A DNA stretch of 64,000 nucleotides from assembly GCF_008710145.1 (NCBI RefSeq), contig NZ_VYKL01000031.1:33365-97364 (forward strand), read 5' to 3'. A program made the position numbers and the translations under genes. The notes under the pieces were generated by a model. That model saw only the letters and a list, made by a program, of their open reading frames with translations. It made no database searches and was not told the DNA's origin. The DNA is from Niallia endozanthoxylica (GTDB lineage: Bacteria > Bacillota > Bacilli > Bacillales > Cytobacillaceae). Shown here piece by piece: positions 1 to 8,498 of the stretch; position 1 is the stretch's first letter; each line of letters opens with the position of its first letter.

Positions 1-669
1 TACGGATGCCTCTAAAATATCACTAGAAGGGACAGATACCGCGTCACCTGTTACATTTATTCGATTATCAGCCATTAATTCAAAGGTTTTCGAACCATCT
101 AAATGGTCTACAGACCCACCCCAGGAAGCGATATCTTCGTATGTGACACCATATTCTTGTAAAATAGTCCGTGTAATGATTTCGCCTGCTGAGCCCTTCT
201 GGTCAACAGCCAGACGGATAGGAGCTTTATTTTCGATTACTTCACTTAATGTTTGATATTTCACATCTGCTCGTGCAATAAATTGATAGTAGTTTGCTGG
301 AATCACAACACTAACTGCACGAATATCTTTATAAGCTTCCTTATATGGTTCGGTTCCACTGAATGCTGCATAAGCAGTCATTGCATACGTCAATCCATAA
401 GGTACAGTATTCGTCCCGACACTCGCGGGATTTTCAACAATCCCACCTGGCTCTACTGTAATAATAGAATTTTTATTTTCCCGTCGAATGGATTCGGCTA
501 TTCCTTCAGTGAAGACAGACCATGCACCTCCTGTACGACCTCCTATAATTGTCGTTTTAATTGGGTCAGTAGAGTCTTCTGAAGCGGCTCCTGCTTCGTT
601 CCTACAACCCACTAGAAGGAACAACGAACTCATTAATACTAGAAATAAAGTACCGTTTCGTTTAGTCAT
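1..669 (-). CDS. TAXI-family TRAP transporter solute-binding lipoprotein (3' end outside window)
   Basis: Reading the minus strand from ATG at 669 gives 223 codons open to the window edge, so the C-terminus is missing. The N-terminus has a lipoprotein signal ending LLVGC. It is followed by IIGGRTGGAWSVFTEGIAES, the typical opening of the TAXI (TRAP-associated extracytoplasmic immunogenic) binding fold. The family captures small acids outside the membrane and hands them to a fused DctQM membrane protein, which would lie beyond base 1. The ribosome site GGAGGGG sits just upstream. It is divergent from the NiaR-like gene, with which it shares the intergenic region. The substrate cannot be told from sequence. 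Confidence 0.88.
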   Translation of the reverse strand, partial: MTKRNGTLFLVLMSSLFLLVGCRNEAGAASEDSTDPIKTTIIGGRTGGAWSVFTEGIAESIRRENKNSIITVEPGGIVENPASVGTNTVPYGLTYAMTAYAAFSGTEPYKEAYKDIRAVSVVIPANYYQFIARADVKYQTLSEVIENKAPIRLAVDQKGSAGEIITRTILQEYGVTYEDIASWGGSVDHLDGSKTFELMADNRINVTGDAVSVPSSDILEASV

Positions 670-800
670 TTTTCTTACCCCTCCAATCATGTGCTCAAGT
701 TTTAACAATGTATTGAAATCCTTCATGAATATTTAAAATACATTCACTTATCATAAACGATTTTTTATTTTGCTAAATATCCTCATTTCGTTAATAGGAT

Positions 801-840
801 TACAGGTGTCTTGACATCTATATTTACACAATAATAATAT
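801..840 (+). promoter_or_regulatory. Promoter with overlapping NiaR-like operator
   Basis: TTGACA (811-816), an 18-bp spacer and TAATAT (835-840) form a good sigma-A promoter for the NiaR-like gene. The segment 801-827, containing ACAGGTGTCTTGACA, overlaps the -35 and resembles the ACA-GTGT-type boxes I recall for NiaR. Binding is inference. The same region could also control the divergent TAXI gene. Confidence 0.5.
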
Positions 841-951
841 AATATCAATATTATTTTTATCTAGAAGATAGATAGACTATAAAATTTGATAGAAATGTCG
901 TTCTAGTAGAATGGAGTTAGGTAACTTGACGGTAGAGGAGGTGCCATTATT

Positions 952-1500
952 ATGAAGGTAGAAGCGAAGATGTCTTCAACCAAACGGCAGCAGCTGATTA
1001 TAGACAAATTAGAGAACACAAATACCCCGATTACTGGTTCTGAATTTGCAAAAATGGCCAATGTGAGCAGGCAGGTCATTGTACAAGATATCTCTTTGCT
1101 TAAAGCGAAAAATATACCTATTATGTCGACAAGCCAAGGCTATATACTAAATAATAATAAAGAAAAGGAACATAATTACGAAGCTGTCATTATCTGCAAT
1201 CATTCCCTCAATCAAATTGAGGAAGAGTTATTCATACTAGTTGGCCATGGAGTAACCGTTAAAGATATTATGATAAAACATGCCGTTTATGGTGAATTAA
1301 AAGCTTCCGTTATGGTGAGCAATCAATCTGAGGTAGAGCAGTTTATGAAAAGAATAAAGGATGCCAATGCGGTTTCCTTATCAAGTCTAACAGACGGAAT
1401 CCATTATCATACATTAGAAGCAGATTCAAAAGAAAAAATCGAGGCTGCTTTCAGGGAACTGAAAAAAGCAGGAATCCTTGTGAATTATTTAAACCAGTAA
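952..1500 (+). CDS. niaR: NiaR-like transcriptional repressor (HTH_11 + 3H domain)
   Basis: 182 residues, the length of B. subtilis YrxA/NiaR. Residues about 10-60 form a winged helix (HTH_11; FAKMANVSRQVIVQDISLLK). Residues about 72-178 are the 3H ligand domain, with the histidine-containing stretches CNHSL, GHGVTVKDI and GIHYHTLEA. NiaR binds nicotinate and represses NAD synthesis or niacin uptake genes. Here no such gene is adjacent. The divergent neighbour is a TAXI transporter subunit, so the effector may differ. The start at 952 has AGAGGAGG 8-10 bases upstream; an internal ATG at 970 is less well placed. Confidence 0.8.
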   Translation: MKVEAKMSSTKRQQLIIDKLENTNTPITGSEFAKMANVSRQVIVQDISLLKAKNIPIMSTSQGYILNNNKEKEHNYEAVIICNHSLNQIEEELFILVGHGVTVKDIMIKHAVYGELKASVMVSNQSEVEQFMKRIKDANAVSLSSLTDGIHYHTLEADSKEKIEAAFRELKKAGILVNYLNQ

Positions 1501-1518
1501 AATGAATAGGTTTTCCCC

Positions 1519-1555
1519 AAAAATCCAGTCCGTCGTCCTGGATTTTTCTTTTTTT
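1519..1555 (+). terminator. Rho-independent terminator after niaR-like gene
   Basis: Stem AAAAATCCAG (1519-1528) pairs with CTGGATTTTT (1538-1547) and is followed by a T-rich run. Confidence 0.85.
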
Positions 1556-1774
1556 ACAAGATAATAGTTTGCTTATAGTCCGAAAGTATGTGATCCATGA
1601 TTTAGTTGACAGATGACAATCCAGAAGTCTTTACAGATATTTTTATAAAAATATAATATTTTACGCGGAATCATAAAATAATCTTAAAAAAATAAAATGC
1701 TAGATTTTTTACATTATTTGTGATTTAGTAAATTCTATAAAAATATCAAAAACCAAGTAAAGAAGGGTGTTCAC

Positions 1775-2701
1775 ATGCAGCTGTTACTAACAATTATATT
1801 AGATATCATTACACCAGTATTTATTCTCATTGCACTCGGAGTTATTTTACACAGGAAATTTATCCTTGATTTAAGTACTCTATCAAAGCTGACTACTTAT
1901 TTGCTTCTTCCTGTTATTGGATTCGTTAACATTTATGAAAGCCGAATTGGTGCAGAAATGCTTTTATTGATTTTTGTATTTTGGTTATGTCAAAGCCTAG
2001 TACTCATATCAATGGTTGAGGTATCTTCAAAGGTTTTTAAGTTTGATAAAAAGCTTGCATCCACCTACAAAAATAGTATTGTTCTCAATAACTCCGGAAA
2101 TTTTGGCCTCCCGGTCAGCCAGCTTGTATTTGCGGGTAATTCATTTGGACAATCGATCCAAATTCTCATGATGGTCCTGCAAAATCTCCTAACCTATACT
2201 TACGGACTTGTGAATTCCATTTCTGCCAGTACTACAGGAATGAAGGAGGTCATGAAACAATTCTTGAAAATTCCAATCCTCTATGCGTTATTGCTTGGGT
2301 TGATTTTTAATTCCTTTTCCGTCCAAGTTCCTTCTTTTGTTTGGCAGCCGATTGAAAATATTACAAATGCTTTCATAGCAGTTGCCCTTATCACTTTAGG
2401 TGCCCAAAGTGCTTATATAAAAGTTCAGAAGCCGTCCCTTCCTTTAGTTTTGAGTTTAATTGGCAGGTTATTGATTTCACCAGCAGCGGCACTTGTTATT
2501 ATTTATCTTTTACAATTGGAAGGGACGATTGCCCAAGGTTTATTTATTGCTAGTGCTTTCCCTTCCTCACGAAACAGCGCATCATTTGCGTTAGAATATA
2601 ATAATTATCCTGAATATGCGGCACAAACCGTATTGTTATCAACGATTTTAAGTAGTATTACCGTCACGATTGTCGTATTTTTATCAACGATTTTATTTTA
2701 A
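1775..2701 (+). CDS. AEC-family transporter
   Basis: 308 residues with about ten hydrophobic segments. The N-terminus (ITPVFILIALGVILHRK) and the mid-protein NSGNFGLPVSQLVF are typical of the AEC (auxin efflux carrier) family, whose bacterial members move malate, malonate and related carboxylates. The late segment ASAFPSSRNSASFALEYN is also characteristic. RBS AAGAAGGG lies upstream. Terminators on both sides make it a single-gene unit. Its position between a TAXI protein and citrate genes fits a dicarboxylate role, but the substrate is unproven. Confidence 0.85.
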   Translation: MQLLLTIILDIITPVFILIALGVILHRKFILDLSTLSKLTTYLLLPVIGFVNIYESRIGAEMLLLIFVFWLCQSLVLISMVEVSSKVFKFDKKLASTYKNSIVLNNSGNFGLPVSQLVFAGNSFGQSIQILMMVLQNLLTYTYGLVNSISASTTGMKEVMKQFLKIPILYALLLGLIFNSFSVQVPSFVWQPIENITNAFIAVALITLGAQSAYIKVQKPSLPLVLSLIGRLLISPAAALVIIYLLQLEGTIAQGLFIASAFPSSRNSASFALEYNNYPEYAAQTVLLSTILSSITVTIVVFLSTILF

Positions 2702-2731
2702 GTCAGGACATGCGCCTGGCTTTTTTTTTTC
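2702..2731 (+). terminator. Rho-independent terminator after AEC gene
   Basis: GTCAGG and CCTGGC arms (one G-T pair) around a short loop, then a run of ten T. Confidence 0.8.
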
Positions 2732-2918
2732 ATGAATTTAATGTACAAAATAGATTTATTAGATTTAATGTTTATTTTAAACTTTAAATCTTTTATGCAT
2801 TATACTTTCTAAATATTTACCCTAGTAATATATTATTTTAACATTAAATCAATATTAAGAATTGTCTAATAATATTAGTAAAATTTGGAAGCGTTTTAAA
2901 CGAAGGAGGGTGATTGTT

Positions 2919-4229
2919 TTGTTAGCGATTTTAGGCTATGCAATGGTTTTAACGTTTATGTTTTTAATTATGACTGGCAGACTATCCGCATTAATTGCAC
3001 TAATACTGATACCATCTATTTTTGCAATCGCAGGCGGCTTTGCTCCAGAACTTGGACCGATGATTCTTGAAGGAATTGGTCAGTTGGCTCCTACAGGGGT
3101 TATGCTGATGTTTGCAATTCTATATTTTGGAATTATGATTGATGCCGGTTTATTTGATCCGGTGGTAGGGAAAATCTTGGCATTTGTTAAAGGGGATCCT
3201 GTAAAAATTGTTATTGGTACTGCGGTACTGGCACTAGTGGTATCACTTGATGGAGATGGAACGACTACCTATATGATAACCATTTCTGCTATGCTTCCGT
3301 TATACCAGCGGTTAAAAATGAATCCATTGATTCTGCCGGCCATCGCGATTATCGCTGTTGGGGTTACAAACCTTACTCCTTGGGGAGGACCGACAGCAAG
3401 AGCTGTAAGTGCCCTCAGTGTAGATATGTCAGAAGTTTTTGTTCCCATGATTCCAGCTATGCTGGGAGGTGCGGCTTTTGTCATTCTCGCTGCATATATT
3501 CTTGGAACTAGAGAACGTAAGCGTGTTGGAGTACTAGAATTACCTGATTTGCGCCAACAACAAACCTTAGCTATACAAGAAACAGCAGCTACTTTAGACG
3601 CACCTAATTTTAAACGGCCAAAATTATTATGGGTAAACTTTGGTTTAACTGTTATTCTTTTAGTTTTACTCGTCATGGGCGTTATGCCGCTCCAAGTATT
3701 ATTCATGCTGGCATTTGCGATTGCAATTATTATTAATTATCCAAACCTAAAGGATCAAAAAGATCGCATTCAACATCATGCAGGTAATGTGCTTGCAGTA
3801 GTATCCCTTGTATTTGCAGCAGGTGCCTTTACAGGAATTCTATCAGGGACAGGGATGGTTGATGCTATGGCGAATAGTCTTGTAACCATCATTCCAGATG
3901 CAATGGGACCTTATTTACCAATTATTACAGCCATCATTAGTATGCCATTTACCTTTTTCATGTCTAACGACGCGTTTTATTTTGGAATGCTTCCCATTAT
4001 TGCCGAAGCGGCTACAGTGTATGGCATCGATCCGAGTGAAATTGCTCGTGCCTCTTTAATAGGCCAGCCTGTACATCTATTAAGCCCGCTAGTTGCTTCT
4101 ACCTATCTACTGGTTGGAATGTCAAAAGTAGATTTTGGAGAGTTCCAAAGATACACATTATTATGGGCAGTAGGAACTTGTATGGCCATGCTGGTTGTTG
4201 CCATTCTAATTGGAGTCATTTCCATATAG
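2919..4229 (+). CDS. citM: CitMHS-family citrate-metal/proton symporter
   Basis: I place the start at TTG 2919, not at the upstream TTG 2862. AGGAGGG (2904-2910) sits 8 bases before 2919, and the resulting N-terminus MLAILGYAMVL is typical of CitM proteins. This gives 436 residues, the usual family length. About 12 membrane segments are visible, with SLDGDGTTTYM and NLTPWGGPTARA in the two central re-entrant regions. CitM imports citrate complexed with a divalent cation together with protons. It lies upstream of the CitS/CitT pair that would induce it. In B. subtilis citM follows citST; here it precedes them. Confidence 0.9.
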   Translation: MLAILGYAMVLTFMFLIMTGRLSALIALILIPSIFAIAGGFAPELGPMILEGIGQLAPTGVMLMFAILYFGIMIDAGLFDPVVGKILAFVKGDPVKIVIGTAVLALVVSLDGDGTTTYMITISAMLPLYQRLKMNPLILPAIAIIAVGVTNLTPWGGPTARAVSALSVDMSEVFVPMIPAMLGGAAFVILAAYILGTRERKRVGVLELPDLRQQQTLAIQETAATLDAPNFKRPKLLWVNFGLTVILLVLLVMGVMPLQVLFMLAFAIAIIINYPNLKDQKDRIQHHAGNVLAVVSLVFAAGAFTGILSGTGMVDAMANSLVTIIPDAMGPYLPIITAIISMPFTFFMSNDAFYFGMLPIIAEAATVYGIDPSEIARASLIGQPVHLLSPLVASTYLLVGMSKVDFGEFQRYTLLWAVGTCMAMLVVAILIGVISI

Positions 4230-4243
4230 AGAAATGTTTTGGA

Positions 4244-4270
4244 CCAGAGTATACAAGCTCTGGTTTTCCT
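4244..4270 (+). terminator. Terminator after citM
   Basis: CCAGAG (4244-4249) pairs with CTCTGG (4258-4263), followed by TTTTCCT. A modest hairpin. Confidence 0.6.
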
Positions 4271-4455
4271 CATTTGCACTTATTAAATTTCACATTGTAC
4301 ACTTAAAATATTGGCTTTGTTAAATAATATCGTTGATTTTTGACTCCATCTAAGATGAAATGTTTATTTCATACAGATGAGACAAAAATCCGGCTTATCT
4401 ACATAGTTCTTTAACACAGCTAAGACATTAAATTGCTTCTATATAAAGGATGCGT

Positions 4456-6069
4456 ATGAACAGAAAGACGAAAATATCATTGCAAACAAAAATTCTAACC
4501 TTAATTAGCTCATTAATTCTACTAGTTATTGTCCTTCTTGCTGCTATTTTTTCTTATTTACAGGCGCTTGAGACGAAAAGACATGTTGAACAGTTGTCAT
4601 TACAGGCTGCAAAGTCAGTTGCGTTAATGCCAGCCGTTATCTCAGCATTAGATACTGAAAATCCCTATGAACATATTAGTCCAATTGCCTTAAAGGTAAA
4701 AGATGAGATTCAAGCGGCAGATATTATTATCGAAAACAGAAACACAATTGTATATTCTTCTTCTAAAGAACTAATAGGGGGCCAGTTGAATACTAAATCT
4801 AATTTTCGTGCTCTCATCTTTGGAGGAACATATATATATGAAGATTTCGATTCAGAGGAGCCCGCTTTATTTGGTACCGTTCCTATAACCGAAGGTTTTG
4901 GAAAATATGACAAAGTGACAGGGACGGTAACGGTAAAGTTTTTAAAAAAGGATGTTTATAAAAATTTATTTAATCAAATTAAGACCATTATTGTTTTTTC
5001 CATTATGGTTTTGATTATTGGAATCATTGGCGGCATCTTTCTAGCTAGAAGTATAAGAAAAGATACGCTTGGATTAGAGCCCCATGAAATTGCTTCATTA
5101 TATAGGGAAAGAAATGCGATGTTGTTATCTATACATGAAGGTGTCATTGCTATTGATGAGAAGGGAATGGTTTCAATGATTAATCATTCTGCTTATGAAA
5201 TGCTCCATCTCCATGATGGAAGTATAGGACTTAGCATTGAACAGCTCATTCCTGATCAACCTATCATTGATGCGATTCTATCGGGCAAAGAAATAACAAA
5301 TGCTGAGATTCATATCATTGATAAAATTTTTATCTTTAATATTACCCCTATTGTGGAAGATGGGAAAAGACTAGGAGTTGTAGCAAGTTTTCGAGATAAA
5401 ACGGAATTAAAAAATTTAATGGACACGATTAGCGAAGTTCGGAGTTATTCAGAAGGATTACGTGCACAAACACATGAATTTTCAAACAAATTATATCTGT
5501 TATCTGGCTTACTTCAGCTAGGTAGATATAATGAAGCGATTGATTTTATTCAAAAAGAATCTAAGATTCATCAAACACAAAATCAAATCCTATTTTCACA
5601 AATCAAAGATCCAAATGTGCAGGCTATTCTTCTAGGAAAACTAGGAAAGGCTTCCGAAAAGAAGGTTCAACTTGAAATTGATCCAAATAGTTCAACAAGT
5701 ATTCTTCCGTCACATATTGAATTGTCTCATTTAGTAATCATTATTGGAAATTTGGTGGATAATGCCTTCGATGCGGTTAAAGATCAAGTAGAAAAATGGG
5801 TATCTTTTTCTATTACCGATATAGGAAATGATATCATAATAGAAGTGATTGATAACGGTAGAGGAATAGATGATTCTCAGATTGAGCTATTGTTTTCCAA
5901 AGGATTTTCTTCAAAAGGAGAAAACAGAGGATATGGTCTTTATAATGTCAAAGTAGTCTTGGATTTTTTAAAAGGATCGATTGAAATCAGTCAAAATCAA
6001 GGTGGCGGTGCCATCTTTACTGTTTACCTGCCAAAGAATGATGAAAAACGAGGGAGTAATATATGTTAA
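4456..6069 (+). CDS. citS: Citrate sensor histidine kinase CitS (CitA/DcuS family)
   Basis: About 537 residues. Transmembrane helix 1 (about 15-37), an extracellular PAS/Cache-type ligand domain (about 40-170), TM2 (about 175-198), a cytoplasmic PAS (about 215-315), then a SpoOB-type dimerisation helix with the phosphorylated histidine at about 340 (QTHEFSNKLY). The HATPase domain carries an N box (NLVDNAFDAV) and a G box (DNGRGID). The family senses citrate or C4-dicarboxylates. ATG 4456 is preferred to ATG 4450 because the AAAGGA site abuts 4450. The 3' end overlaps citT by 7 bases, indicating translational coupling. Confidence 0.9.
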   Translation: MNRKTKISLQTKILTLISSLILLVIVLLAAIFSYLQALETKRHVEQLSLQAAKSVALMPAVISALDTENPYEHISPIALKVKDEIQAADIIIENRNTIVYSSSKELIGGQLNTKSNFRALIFGGTYIYEDFDSEEPALFGTVPITEGFGKYDKVTGTVTVKFLKKDVYKNLFNQIKTIIVFSIMVLIIGIIGGIFLARSIRKDTLGLEPHEIASLYRERNAMLLSIHEGVIAIDEKGMVSMINHSAYEMLHLHDGSIGLSIEQLIPDQPIIDAILSGKEITNAEIHIIDKIFIFNITPIVEDGKRLGVVASFRDKTELKNLMDTISEVRSYSEGLRAQTHEFSNKLYLLSGLLQLGRYNEAIDFIQKESKIHQTQNQILFSQIKDPNVQAILLGKLGKASEKKVQLEIDPNSSTSILPSHIELSHLVIIIGNLVDNAFDAVKDQVEKWVSFSITDIGNDIIIEVIDNGRGIDDSQIELLFSKGFSSKGENRGYGLYNVKVVLDFLKGSIEISQNQGGGAIFTVYLPKNDEKRGSNIC

Positions 6070-6749
6070 AGGTACTTATTGCAGAAGATGACTTTCGTAT
6101 TGCGCAAGTAGAGGAGCAGTTTTTGAGGAAGGTTACCGATGTTACGCTAGCGGGGAAAGTCCTCAATGCCAAGGAAACGATGGAATTTCTAAGTAAAAAT
6201 GAAGTTGATTTATTATTATTAGATATTTACATGCCAGATGAATTAGGGACAGAACTCTTACCTAAAATTAAATCCCACTATCCAAAGCTAGATATCATCA
6301 TGGTTACGGCAGCGACTGAAGTAGAAATGCTGCAAACAGCCCTTCAATACGGAATAACCAACTATTTATTAAAGCCGGTGACAATGGAAAAGTTTATTGA
6401 AGCGATTGAGCAATATAAAAGGAAGAAAACTCTGATAAAAAACTATAAAGAAGTTGATCAGTCTATAGTGGATTTGTATTTCGGAAATGGGATGAAGCTA
6501 GAAAATGAACAAAAGACCTTGCCTTCTGGTATTGATCAAATAACATTACAAAAAGTTAAAAGCATTTTAGAAGAATGTACGGATGGGATTTCAATAGAAG
6601 AAATGGGCGGGAAAATGGGGGCCTCCCGAACAACGGCAAGAAGATATCTAGAATATCTTGTGTCCATTAATATTTGTCAAGCTGAACAAGAGTATGGCAT
6701 TGTAGGACGTCCAGAAAGAAGATATTATCTAAAAAATAATAAAAAGTAA
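6063..6749 (+). CDS. citT: Response regulator CitT (CitB/DcuR family)
   Basis: 228 residues: a receiver domain (1-120) with the phospho-acceptor Asp54 in LLLLDIYMPD, an acidic pocket near residues 9-10 (AEDD) and Lys in LKPVT. A linker follows, then a C-terminal helix-turn-helix (ASRTTARRYLEYLVS, about 185-205). It pairs with the overlapping citS. By analogy with B. subtilis it would activate citM in response to citrate. RBS AACGAGGG lies inside citS. Confidence 0.9.
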   Translation: MLKVLIAEDDFRIAQVEEQFLRKVTDVTLAGKVLNAKETMEFLSKNEVDLLLLDIYMPDELGTELLPKIKSHYPKLDIIMVTAATEVEMLQTALQYGITNYLLKPVTMEKFIEAIEQYKRKKTLIKNYKEVDQSIVDLYFGNGMKLENEQKTLPSGIDQITLQKVKSILEECTDGISIEEMGGKMGASRTTARRYLEYLVSINICQAEQEYGIVGRPERRYYLKNNKK

Positions 6750-6760
6750 TGAGGAAATTT

Positions 6761-7738
6761 ATGCAGATTAAATGGCTAGGCATACTATGTCTTCTGCTAG
6801 TTTTTATTGCAGGATGTACAAAAGATATTTTTAATGAGAAAGAAGTAGCGGAAGAGGAACAGATTACCATTGTTGTACCTAGTTCTAAAGGGGGCGGCTG
6901 GGATATTACAGCCCGTGCCATGCAGAGTATATTGACAAATAAGAAGATTATTAACCAGCCTATTGAAGTAATAAACATTATTGGGGAAGGTGGAGAGCAA
7001 GGCTGGAAATACGTCAGCAGTCAAAAGGGACATGTACTGGCGATGAATTCTAGTTTGATTATTACCAATCATTTACTTGGTAAAAGCCAATTAACTTACA
7101 AGGATTTTACTCCCCTTGCGACATTGGCTTCAGAATGGGAAGTTGTGATTGTAGCTAAGGATTCAGAATTTGAAAATGCTCGGAACTTAATGGCTCATTT
7201 GAGGAATCATATCCGCGGATATGAAGTAGGGGTTTCTCCGAGACTCGGAAATAATGATCAGCTTTCATTTGTATTGGCGGCTAAGATAGCAGGGTTACAC
7301 CCAAAAGAGCTAGATTTTTATGTATATGAAAATAGTGCTGAGGTAGTCGACGCCCTTCTCCGGAAGGAAATTGATGTTGCGACCATGTCCTTATCTGAAG
7401 CGAAGAAATATTATGATTTTAATCAAATTAATATCCTTGCCATTTCATCTAATAAACGTTTGGAGGAATTTCCCGAGATTCCAACATGGAAGGAACAAGG
7501 GTTTAATGTTGTTCTTCAGCATTGGCGTGGTGTGATGGGATCGCCAGGAATGAAAGAAAGTGAAGTAGCTTATTGGGATGAGGCATTATCAAAGATGACA
7601 GAAACAGTAGAGTGGGAAAGGACGCTTAAAAAATATAACTGGACTTCTTTTTATAATGATAGTGAACAGACTAACCTCTTCTTAAAAGAACAAAGCCGGT
7701 ATTATGAAGAATTAATGGATCCTTTTCTGAGCCAATAG
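6761..7738 (+). CDS. yflP: YflP-like tripartite tricarboxylate (Bug/TctC) binding lipoprotein
   Basis: Lipoprotein signal LLVFIAGC, then a TctC/Bug fold (TIVVPSSKGGGWDITARAM near the N-terminus). There is no TctA or TctB membrane partner in the window. That matches B. subtilis yflP, which sits beside citST and is thought to assist citrate sensing rather than form a transporter. I prefer ATG 6761 (325 residues) because GAGGAA lies at 6751-6756. ATG 6749 would overlap the citT stop and has no visible ribosome site. Confidence 0.8.
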   Translation: MQIKWLGILCLLLVFIAGCTKDIFNEKEVAEEEQITIVVPSSKGGGWDITARAMQSILTNKKIINQPIEVINIIGEGGEQGWKYVSSQKGHVLAMNSSLIITNHLLGKSQLTYKDFTPLATLASEWEVVIVAKDSEFENARNLMAHLRNHIRGYEVGVSPRLGNNDQLSFVLAAKIAGLHPKELDFYVYENSAEVVDALLRKEIDVATMSLSEAKKYYDFNQINILAISSNKRLEEFPEIPTWKEQGFNVVLQHWRGVMGSPGMKESEVAYWDEALSKMTETVEWERTLKKYNWTSFYNDSEQTNLFLKEQSRYYEELMDPFLSQ

Positions 7739-7902
7739 AATGAAAGAATTCCCCCATAAACTTAATGAACGAAATGTCTATATTAATTTTAATACATTAA
7801 TTTTTCAAATTATTTACTAGTTATTTGAAAAGTTCTACAATAACGATTGACTGATATAAATATTATTACTGTCTATAAAAAGATTGGGGGATTTGTATTT
7901 AC

Positions 7903-8061
7903 ATGTGGATTTTAACTTCTTATTCTGATAATGAGATTACTATGTTTGAATTTGAGGACGAAACAGAAGCGAAGGAATCATATAATCGCATGAAAGGGAC
8001 GAAAATTCTTTCTCAAGTTATTTATTATAACGATGATATTTTTGCCGCGGCTTCCGTTTAA
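7903..8061 (+). CDS. Small hypothetical protein (52 aa)
   Basis: ATG 7903 to TAA 8061. The protein is acidic (EFEDETEAKESYNRMKG) with a plausible alpha/beta pattern and no membrane segment. A GGGGG ribosome site is about 12 bases upstream, and a clear terminator follows at 8139. I do not recognise a family. The ATG, ribosome site and own terminator make it more likely real than chance. Confidence 0.55.
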   Translation: MWILTSYSDNEITMFEFEDETEAKESYNRMKGTKILSQVIYYNDDIFAAASV

Positions 8062-8138
8062 TTCATTCGTATAGTTTGCCGATTACAAAACAAATAGAAA
8101 AATGCATTCTTTACGAATCTTTTCGTATACAAGGTTTT

Positions 8139-8165
8139 GGCTGTCCATGTTGACAGCCTTTTTTT
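8139..8165 (+). terminator. Rho-independent terminator
   Basis: GGCTGTC (8139-8145) pairs with GACAGCC (8152-8158), followed by seven T. Confidence 0.92.
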
Positions 8166-8185
8166 AAAATAAAACCATACGAAGA

Positions 8186-8248
8186 TTGACAGGTATAGTG
8201 TATTAAGGATATAATACATGGCATAAGGTGTATTATATCCTTAATACA
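8186..8248 (+). promoter_or_regulatory. Promoter overlapped by operators O1 and O2
   Basis: TTGACA (8186-8191), 18-bp spacer, TATAAT (8210-8215). The -10 lies inside O1 (8199-8218, TGTATTAA-N4-ATAATACA). O2 (8229-8248) is the exact reverse complement of O1, so the pair also forms a 20-bp-arm inverted repeat. Most likely bound by the GntR/YtrA regulator encoded at 8499. Confidence 0.75.
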
Positions 8249-8287
8249 TTTAGAGGGTTCGTATGAGAATCTCTATCGTGCCGTTAA

Positions 8288-8307
8288 TGTATTAATCCTT
8301 TAGTACA
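8288..8307 (+). promoter_or_regulatory. Operator O3
   Basis: TGTATTAA-TCCT-TTAGTACA, the same 20-bp inverted-repeat architecture as O1, O2, O4 and O5. Confidence 0.65.
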
Positions 8308-8312
8308 CATTG

Positions 8313-8355
8313 TTGACTCATTTTTTTATCGCAAGTGTATGATAGGGTTAATACA
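8313..8355 (+). promoter_or_regulatory. Possible second promoter with operator O4
   Basis: TTGACT (8313-8318) and TATGAT (8338-8343) are 19 bp apart. Operator O4 (8336-8355, TGTATGAT-AGGG-TTAATACA) covers the -10. Confidence 0.5.
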
Positions 8356-8452
8356 GTTGCCGCATTTAAAGAAAGTGATTTATCTTTGAGTTTTTTTAAA
8401 ATGTAAAAAACTACAGATGCTTGGTCAGCGAAAGCAATTTTTTTGCCCTTAC

Positions 8453-8472
8453 TGTATTAACCACTTAATACA
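8453..8472 (+). promoter_or_regulatory. Operator O5, proximal to the regulator gene
   Basis: TGTATTAA-CCAC-TTAATACA is a perfect 8+8 inverted repeat, 27 bp before the gntR start. In this position it could block elongation or a third start site. Confidence 0.7.
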
Positions 8473-8498
8473 AAGATGAACATTTAGGAGTTGGGTTT

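Noticed and set aside
253..736. Plus-strand open frames opposite the TAXI gene
   Set aside because: They are shadows of a minus-strand lipoprotein gene that shows a full signal peptide and family motifs.
2862..2918. Upstream TTG start for citM
   Set aside because: No ribosome site. The added residues (MSNNISKIWKRFKRRR) are not typical of the family, whereas TTG 2919 has AGGAGGG and gives the usual N-terminus.
8139..8480. CRISPR-like or tandem repeat array
   Set aside because: The repeated units are 20-bp inverted repeats at irregular distances around promoters, i.e. operators.
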